DNA from: Desulfotignum sp032250905
Lineage (GTDB): Bacteria; Desulfobacterota; Desulfobacteria; Desulfobacterales; Desulfobacteraceae
DNA length: 64,000 nucleotides
NCBI GenBank assembly: GCA_032250905.1
Contig: JAVVEQ010000003.1
Location: 96,183-160,182 of the forward strand
Reading direction: 5' to 3'
The translations under genes were made by a program, and so were the position numbers. The notes under the pieces were generated by a model, which saw nothing but the letters and a program-made list of their open reading frames with translations, had not been told where the DNA came from and did no database searches. Below, in pieces: positions 58,920-64,000 of the stretch (position 1 is its first letter; every line of letters begins with the position of its first letter).

Positions 58920-60359
58920 TTAAGTGGTTTGTTCCATGGCCCGGACCAAAGCCGATGCCAGGTGTTGACGGTCACAGATCCGAAGGTGCCGGCACTGGGT
59001 GCGCATCTGTTCCAGGGAGGGATGAACCGCCTGATCCGGCAGTTCCTGGGTGTCCAGGGCCCGGGTGATGATGTCCGGGAACTTGGCCGGGTGGGCCGTT
59101 GCCAGGCAGACCATCCGGGTATGGGCCGGGTAGCAGGATGACACACTCCGGGCGGCGGCCACGGCCACGGCCCCGTGGGGATCCAGCAGATAGGGCACAT
59201 CAGCGGTGAATGCCTGCCGGATCGTGGCCAGGGTGTCGTCATCTGACACGGTCTTTGCAAGAAATCCGTTCTGCACCGCGCGATCCATTTCTTGGGCCAC
59301 CCGGACCCGGCCATCGGTCTTGAACCGGGTCATCCAGTCGGTAATTTTTCCGGGATCACATCCTCCCAGATAGTACAGGAACCGCCAGAAGTTATAGGGC
59401 ACCACAATATCGATGGCCGAAGACACGGTCCGGCGCAGGGGCCTTTTTTCAAACACCCCGGTGGTCAGGGCCGTGGAAAGGGCGTTGTTGACATTGTTGG
59501 CACAGATAAATCCGGTGACCGGCAGCCCCATGGCCCGGGCCAGGTATCCGGCAAACAGGTTGCCGAAGGCACCGGAGGGAACAGAAAACACCACCGGGTC
59601 TCCGAGGGTGTCACAGGCCCTGAAATAGCCGTAAAAATAATGAATGGCCTGCACCATGACCCGACACCAGTTGATGGAGTTCACACTGGACAGCCGGAGC
59701 CGCTCCTTTAACTGCTGATCCGCAAACAGGGCCGCCACCACCAGGTCCAGGTCATCGCCTCCATCCGGGCAGTTTTCCACTGCCACCGGATGGATGTTGC
59801 CGGCCGAAAGCGTGGTCATCTGCAGTTCCTGCTCCCGGGAGATCATGCCTTTCGGGTACAGGGGCCAGCAGTCGATGGTGGGCCGTCCGGCGGCGGCATG
59901 GGCGGCGGCCGGCCCGGTGTCCCCGGTGGTGGCCAGGACAATGGAGACCCGCTCCCCCCGTTTCTGCAGCAGATAATCCATGGTCCGGATCAGAAATCCC
60001 ATGGCAATATCCTTGAACGAAAGGGTGGGACCATGGAACAGCTCCATGACCATCCATGAGGGGTCCCCGTTCAGGGGCACCAGGTCCACCACCCGGCCCC
60101 GGTCGAACGGTGAAAAACTGTCGGCCACCAGCCGGGCTAGGTCCTGTTCCGGGATCACCGACGGATCGATGAACAGGGACAGGATGGCCGCTGCCAGGTC
60201 CGGGTAATCCATTCGGGACAGCTCGGCCAGGCGGTCCATGGACAGCGTGGGAACGGTCTCGGGCACAAACAGCCCCCCGTCTGCGGCAAAGCCCTGGAGC
60301 ACGGCTTCATCAAAGGGCTGGGGCAAAACCCCGCCCCGGGTACTGACATACGATATCAT
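58920..60359 (-). CDS. thrC: Threonine synthase
   Basis: This 479-residue protein is the long, fungal/E. coli-like type of threonine synthase: YVSTRGGVLPQPFDEAVLQG at the N terminus, Lys116 in FHGPTLSFKDIAMGF binds PLP, and VLATTGDTGPAAAHAAAGRP and PSGAFGNLFAGYLARAMGLP follow. It makes threonine from phosphohomoserine. Its start overlaps the stop of the beta-hydroxyacid dehydrogenase gene by 4 nt, giving a three-gene transcript with thrB. Confidence 0.94.
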   Translation of the reverse strand: MISYVSTRGGVLPQPFDEAVLQGFAADGGLFVPETVPTLSMDRLAELSRMDYPDLAAAILSLFIDPSVIPEQDLARLVADSFSPFDRGRVVDLVPLNGDPSWMVMELFHGPTLSFKDIAMGFLIRTMDYLLQKRGERVSIVLATTGDTGPAAAHAAAGRPTIDCWPLYPKGMISREQELQMTTLSAGNIHPVAVENCPDGGDDLDLVVAALFADQQLKERLRLSSVNSINWCRVMVQAIHYFYGYFRACDTLGDPVVFSVPSGAFGNLFAGYLARAMGLPVTGFICANNVNNALSTALTTGVFEKRPLRRTVSSAIDIVVPYNFWRFLYYLGGCDPGKITDWMTRFKTDGRVRVAQEMDRAVQNGFLAKTVSDDDTLATIRQAFTADVPYLLDPHGAVAVAAARSVSSCYPAHTRMVCLATAHPAKFPDIITRALDTQELPDQAVHPSLEQMRTQCRHLRICDRQHLASALVRAMEQTT

Positions 60360-61264
60360 GGCTGAAACTTTCCTGGTTGTTTTTCAGATTCGAACAGTTT
60401 GAACAGCGCCTGGGTGCCGTCGTTTTCACATCCCATATCCGCCAGGCGTTCGTACATCGTCCTGGCCAGGGCCAGGCCCGGAGTGTCCAGTCCCAGGTCT
60501 TTTGACGAATCCTCGGCAATGGCCATGTCCTTGATAAAATGCTTGACATAGAATCCCGGGGCAAAATCTTTTTTGAGCATGCGCGGACCCAGGTTGTTGA
60601 GGGACCAGGAACCCGCCGCGCCCTGTCCGATGGAAGCCAGCACGGCTTCCGGATCCAGGCCGGCTCTTTTTGAATAGGCCAGGGCTTCACACACCGACAC
60701 CATGCCCGCCGCAATGGCGATCTGGTTGGCCATTTTGGTATGCTGGCCCGCACCGGCCGGCCCCTGGTACACAATGTTTTGGCCCATGACCTGCAGCAGG
60801 GGAAGCGCCCTGTCAAAGGCGGCTCTATCGCCGCCCGCCATGATGGACAACGTGGCGTTCCTGGCGCCCAGGTCCCCGCCCGAGACGGGTGCATCCAGCA
60901 CTTGAATGTTGTTTTTTTCCCCCTGTTGCGCCAGCGATCGGGCCAGGGCCGGTTCCGACGTGGTCATGTCAATGGCCAGAGTGCCGGGTGCGGCGTTCTC
61001 CAGGATGCCGTCCGGATCCATGTAGATCCGGGCCACATCCTGGGGATACCCCACAATGGATATGATCACGTCCGAGTTTCCTGCCAGGTCTTTGACGGAT
61101 CCGGCCCACACCGCACCCTTTTCCACCAGGTCGTCTGCTTTGGAACGGGTCCGGTTGTAGAGGCAGAGGTCATAGCCGCTGTCCAGGATGTGGCCGGCCA
61201 TGCTGTGTCCCATGACCCCCAGTCCGATGAAGCCGATCCGTGTTTTGCCGGGTGAAATCTCCAT
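60356..61264 (-). CDS. 3-hydroxyisobutyrate dehydrogenase family oxidoreductase
   Basis: This 302-residue beta-hydroxyacid dehydrogenase has the NAD(P) loop RIGFIGLGVMGHSMAGHILD, the substrate motif DAPVSGGDLGARNATLSI and the catalytic lysine in GPAGAGQHTKMANQIAIAAG. The family covers 3-hydroxyisobutyrate, tartronate semialdehyde, 4-hydroxybutyrate and sulfolactaldehyde substrates, which cannot be separated by inspection. It is translationally coupled to thrC (ATGA), which is unusual and suggests a link with threonine or serine-related metabolism. Confidence 0.87.
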   Translation of the reverse strand: MEISPGKTRIGFIGLGVMGHSMAGHILDSGYDLCLYNRTRSKADDLVEKGAVWAGSVKDLAGNSDVIISIVGYPQDVARIYMDPDGILENAAPGTLAIDMTTSEPALARSLAQQGEKNNIQVLDAPVSGGDLGARNATLSIMAGGDRAAFDRALPLLQVMGQNIVYQGPAGAGQHTKMANQIAIAAGMVSVCEALAYSKRAGLDPEAVLASIGQGAAGSWSLNNLGPRMLKKDFAPGFYVKHFIKDMAIAEDSSKDLGLDTPGLALARTMYERLADMGCENDGTQALFKLFESEKQPGKFQP

Positions 61265-61385
61265 TTTGGTCTCCTTGTCATACTGATATTGAATGTGACG
61301 TGACTTCTTTATACGGGTTTTTCCGCGTGACTGTAAAGGGTATTTCAGTCTTGACCGTCAGAAGTGCCTGTCACAGGGGCGGCAT

Positions 61386-62648
61386 TTAAAGGGAAGGCCG
61401 CTTTTTAAGGGTTTCCCGGGTCAGGCAGTACAGGAGCGCAATGCCGGTCAAACAGGCGGCGCACACATGAAAGGCCAGGTGAAACGCCGGCAGGGTCAAC
61501 GAGGCCCCTGGAAAGAACCGGGTCATCACATGGCCCATGCCCTGGAGAAACACGGCCACCCCGGCCATGGTGAAAAAATTGATGCCGGTCATGGCCAGGC
61601 CGGCATTGGCACGGGGCACCTGTTCCTTGATATGCGCATACATCACCTGTCCGGACCCGGATGCCAGGCCGAATGAAAAAAACAGCAGATACACGATCCA
61701 CTCCCCGGTGTCCGGCGTCAGCTGGTTCATGCCCAGCAGCAGCCCCACCATGCAGAAAATGCCGGGAATGATGATTTTTTTCCGGGATTCCACCAGGGAA
61801 TCGGACAGCCACCCGCACACAGGACATCCCACAATCAGGCCGATGCTCATGAGAAACAGGATATTGCCGGCCGTGACCGCGGGCAGTTCCAGCACGTGGA
61901 TGAGAAACGGCCCGGCCCACAGGGCCTGAACAGCGGCATAGATGCCGTACCGGCAGAACGTGGCAAAAGAGATGATCCAGTAATCCCTGCGGTGGAACAG
62001 GTCCCATGCCCGGGTCAGGGTCTGGGACACCCGGGGCCGGATATCTGTGTCATCCCCGGTATCGGTCGTACCTGTCCCCCCGGCCCGTTCCCGGATCATC
62101 GCCAGAAACACCACTGCCAGGAACAGGGTGAATCCGGCAATGATCAAAAAGCTGTGCCGCCACCCCACCCACCCGACCAGAAGCACCAGGGGCGTGGCTG
62201 CCGCGATGTTCCCCAAAGTCCCCAAAGACACCACCATGGCGGACAATGTGGCGAACTGCCGGGGTTCAAACCACAGGGTGAGCAGCTTGAGCGACCCCAT
62301 GAAATTGCAGGCCATGCCGATGCCTAAGAGCACCCGGCCGAAGGTCAGCCAGGCCGGGCTGGTGCCCAGAGCAAAGATCACCGCCCCGGCCACCGACACC
62401 AGGGTGAGTCCGGCCATCGCGGTTTTGGGACCCACCGTGTCCAGGAAAATCCCCACCGGGATCTGCATGAGTGCGAACGCATAGAAAAACGCGGCCGATA
62501 TCCGGCTCAGATCCAGGGCGTTCAATCCCATCTCCTGCATCAGATCCGGGGAGATCACCGCCACCGAGGACCGGTAGAACTGGGACATGGCAAACATCAC
62601 CGCGGCCAGAATGACACCGGTGAAAAGGTAAATACGAGACTGGTTCAT
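61386..62648 (-). CDS. MFS transporter
   Basis: A 420-residue transporter with twelve hydrophobic segments (SQFYRSSVAVISPDLMQEMG in helix 1, GIFLDTVGPKTAMAGLTLVS as loop 2-3 motif, GWLSDSLVESRKKIIIPGIF in the second half). It resembles MFS anion:cation or sugar phosphate exchangers in general appearance. Substrate unknown; it stands alone between two small gaps. Confidence 0.85.
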   Translation of the reverse strand: MNQSRIYLFTGVILAAVMFAMSQFYRSSVAVISPDLMQEMGLNALDLSRISAAFFYAFALMQIPVGIFLDTVGPKTAMAGLTLVSVAGAVIFALGTSPAWLTFGRVLLGIGMACNFMGSLKLLTLWFEPRQFATLSAMVVSLGTLGNIAAATPLVLLVGWVGWRHSFLIIAGFTLFLAVVFLAMIRERAGGTGTTDTGDDTDIRPRVSQTLTRAWDLFHRRDYWIISFATFCRYGIYAAVQALWAGPFLIHVLELPAVTAGNILFLMSIGLIVGCPVCGWLSDSLVESRKKIIIPGIFCMVGLLLGMNQLTPDTGEWIVYLLFFSFGLASGSGQVMYAHIKEQVPRANAGLAMTGINFFTMAGVAVFLQGMGHVMTRFFPGASLTLPAFHLAFHVCAACLTGIALLYCLTRETLKKRPSL

Positions 62649-62661
62649 ATTCTTGGCCAGA

Positions 62662-63000
62662 CTATTTCATAGAATAGGCTTTGTCATGAGGCCCGACAGT
62701 TAAAAATATTATGGCATTGTCAGGAAGATCGTCACAAAAACAATATTCGCATTGGGGTATCTGGATGCATTCCTCGCAGATCACAAATATGACCCGAAAG
62801 TTTCTGTCTACACGGATACTTCGACACCCTTTTAAATTCAGCTTTCCGCTTTTGTCTGAAAGAAATTCTGTATGAAAGTAGGGATCAGCAATGACCCGTT
62901 CGACGCCACGCCGGATCTGTTTTTTTAAGGATTGATATCGTTTGAGATTTTTGAAAAACTGTTTGTCATATTTTGCAAGATACTCTTGTTCATCAGTCAT
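62662..63000 (-). CDS. RelE/ParE-superfamily toxin
   Basis: This 112-residue basic protein resembles RelE-like mRNA interferases: an N-terminal helix pair (YDKQFFKNLKRYQSLKKQIR), a substrate-loop region (KLNLKGCRSIRVDRNFRVIF) and a C-terminal strand (AIIFLTVGPHDKAY) with the histidine and tyrosine seen in related toxins. The central cysteines (CEECIQIPQCEYCFC) are unusual and may bind metal. I choose ATG 63000, which has gaggt upstream and overlaps the antitoxin stop. Confidence 0.75.
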   Translation of the reverse strand: MTDEQEYLAKYDKQFFKNLKRYQSLKKQIRRGVERVIADPYFHTEFLSDKSGKLNLKGCRSIRVDRNFRVIFVICEECIQIPQCEYCFCDDLPDNAIIFLTVGPHDKAYSMK

Positions 63001-63223
63001 CCCATACCTCTTCATGGGAAAGAAGTTCGATCTTGTCGTTTTTACTGCGGTGAGAAATTTCTTGTAAGTCTTTGTATAGAGGCATTTCGGGATCTAAATA
63101 AAAAACATTTGTATTCTGTCTGGCGATATTCAATAGTTCTTCCCGAATAATTTTTCGGATTAATGGTTCCAAAATCTGCTGAAGTTCATCAGGATCAACC
63201 ATTCGGTTTTGTGAGATAGCCAT
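62993..63223 (-). CDS. Antitoxin of the RelE-type pair
   Basis: This 76-residue acidic protein (MAISQNRMVDPDELQQILEP then LIRKIIREELLNIARQNTNV, tail SHEEVWDD) is the upstream partner of the toxin and overlaps it by 8 nt. ATG 63223 is chosen because aggagg precedes it and because the only strong promoter (63261-63289) lies just upstream. The N-terminal helical part may dimerise and bind DNA; the tail would block the toxin. Family not recognised further. Confidence 0.7.
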   Translation of the reverse strand: MAISQNRMVDPDELQQILEPLIRKIIREELLNIARQNTNVFYLDPEMPLYKDLQEISHRSKNDKIELLSHEEVWDD

Positions 63224-63260
63224 TTTCCCTCCTGTTTTTAAACGTATCATACATACATAC

Positions 63261-63289
63261 ATTATATTCACACGCTCAGTGGATGTAAA
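63261..63289 (-). promoter_or_regulatory. Promoter of the toxin-antitoxin operon
   Basis: On the minus strand tttaca (63289-63284) and a perfect tataat (63266-63261) are separated by 17 nt, an almost consensus sigma-70 promoter. Directly after it, at 63243-63260, are gtat/atac repeats that could be the autoregulatory operator of the antitoxin complex. Confidence 0.75.
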
Positions 63290-63429
63290 GTGAAATACAT
63301 CATTACTCCAGGGATGGAGAGTCCTGTATTTTAAGGTATTATAAGATGTCCGCTTGGTTTACAAAGCAAGACAGACATAGTAATAAACCGGAATAAAAAA
63401 TTTTCGGATAACATAAAGGGTAAAATACC

Positions 63430-64000
63430 ATGAAACAGATCGATTTGAGAAGCGACACCGTGACCCGGCCTTCCCAGGAAATGCTGGAGGCTATGATCAC
63501 CGCCCATGTGGGGGATGATGTCTACGGCGAAGATCCCACGGTGAACCGGCTGGAGCAGACTGCCGCCGCGGTCACCGGCATGGAGGCGGCCCTGTTCTGC
63601 GCCTCTGGCACCCAGACCAACCTGGTGGCCCTCTTGAGCCACTGCCAGCGGGGGGAGGAATATATCGTGGGCCAGACCGCCCACACCTACAAATACGAAG
63701 CCGGCGGGGGTGCGGTCCTGGGCAGCATCCAGCCCCAGCCCCTGGATTTTTCTTCGGACGGCACCCTGGACCTGGGCAGGGTGGAACAGGTCATCAAGCC
63801 GGATGATTTCCACTTTGCCCGGACCCGTCTTTTCTGCCTGGAAAATACCCAGGCCGGCAAGGTGCTGCCCATGGCGTATCTCAAGGATGCCCGGAGCTTA
63901 GCGGACCGCCATGGCCTGGGCTTTCATCTGGACGGGGCAAGGGTGTTCAATGCCGCAGTCAAGCTCGGCATCGACGTCAAAGAGATCACCACGTTGTTTG
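63430..64000 (+). CDS. ltaE: Low-specificity L-threonine aldolase (3' end outside window)
   Basis: The first 190 residues of a fold-type I PLP enzyme of the beta-eliminating lyase/threonine aldolase group: MKQIDLRSDTVTRPSQEMLE, GDDVYGEDPTVNRLEQTAAA, FCASGTQTNLVALLSHCQRG and the cofactor aspartate in GLGFHLDGARVFNAAVKLGI. The PLP lysine lies beyond the window. The enzyme cleaves threonine to glycine and acetaldehyde and shares the threonine theme with thrB-thrC. The start has aaaggg upstream; the 158-bp gap before it holds the toxin-antitoxin promoter on the other strand and imperfect small hairpins (around 63292-63330). Confidence 0.92.
   Translation, partial: MKQIDLRSDTVTRPSQEMLEAMITAHVGDDVYGEDPTVNRLEQTAAAVTGMEAALFCASGTQTNLVALLSHCQRGEEYIVGQTAHTYKYEAGGGAVLGSIQPQPLDFSSDGTLDLGRVEQVIKPDDFHFARTRLFCLENTQAGKVLPMAYLKDARSLADRHGLGFHLDGARVFNAAVKLGIDVKEITTLF

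Noticed and set aside
63290..63429. Possible riboswitch before the threonine aldolase gene
   Set aside because: Only short imperfect pairings (aaataca/tgtattt with inner cagg/cctg) are visible and no known riboswitch core is present.
1..64000. CRISPR arrays, insertion sequences, prophage or integron
   Set aside because: No regularly spaced repeats, transposase, integrase or phage structural genes could be seen; repeats found are short and local.

Overview
The window reads as chromosomal DNA of a strictly anaerobic, sulfate-reducing deltaproteobacterium (Desulfobacterota), most like the Desulfobacteraceae. This is inference from gene content: a multihaem cytochrome c of the octahaem tetrathionate reductase type, a glutaryl-CoA dehydrogenase carrying the active-site signature of the non-decarboxylating type next to glutaconyl-CoA decarboxylase genes, several TRAP transporters, and two adjacent modules that release sulfite from organosulfonates. 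Most of the window is GC-rich and densely coded. No tRNA, rRNA, CRISPR array, transposase or prophage gene was seen.

Layout. 1-4.6 kb: end of an octahaem cytochrome gene, a tandem pair of internally duplicated 222-residue proteins, an ACR3-type carrier fused to a universal stress domain with a small Cys-rich partner, and a YkgJ-type cysteine-cluster protein. 4.8-8.8 kb: a clearly AT-richer polar amino-acid ABC transporter with its GntR regulator. 8.8-14.6 kb: a minus-strand operon (sulfopropanediol/histidinol dehydrogenase-like enzyme, DegT aminotransferase, RidA, D-cysteine desulfhydrase/L-cysteate sulfo-lyase family enzyme, Asp/Glu racemase) divergent from an IclR regulator. I read the 4.8-14.6 kb block as a probable C3-sulfonate (cysteate/DHPS) or related amino-acid utilisation unit. 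14.8-24.7 kb: a taurine dissimilation locus, xsc-tpa-ald-gntR-ackA followed by a TRAP transporter. Taurine is transaminated to sulfoacetaldehyde, Xsc yields sulfite and acetyl phosphate, AckA turns acetyl phosphate into ATP, and Ald regenerates pyruvate.

24.7-32.3 kb: a decayed TRAP binding-protein remnant, a ferredoxin-nitroreductase fusion, a TolC/HlyD/ABC-2 exporter operon without its own ATPase, and a DUF4143 ATPase. 32.3-38.3 kb: glutaryl-CoA degradation (enoyl-CoA hydratase, GcdA, biotin carrier, IclR regulator, glutaryl-CoA dehydrogenase, carboxymuconolactone-decarboxylase-like protein). 38.3-42.7 kb: an MFS transporter and a TRAP system with fused membrane subunits. 42.9-47 kb: trxB-trx-aryl sulfotransferase operon with a Crp/Fnr regulator whose probable binding site lies before trxB. 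47-53.2 kb: EamA transporter, prmA, and an Mla-type lipid transport operon. 53.4-64 kb: housekeeping genes (priA, upp-uraA, thrB-thrC with a beta-hydroxyacid dehydrogenase), an MFS transporter, a RelE-type toxin-antitoxin pair and the start of a threonine aldolase gene.

The recurring theme is sulfur compounds as electron acceptors or sources of sulfite: tetrathionate-type cytochrome, cysteate/DHPS candidate enzymes, taurine, and sulfate-ester transfer. Substrate assignments other than taurine and glutaryl-CoA are hypotheses.
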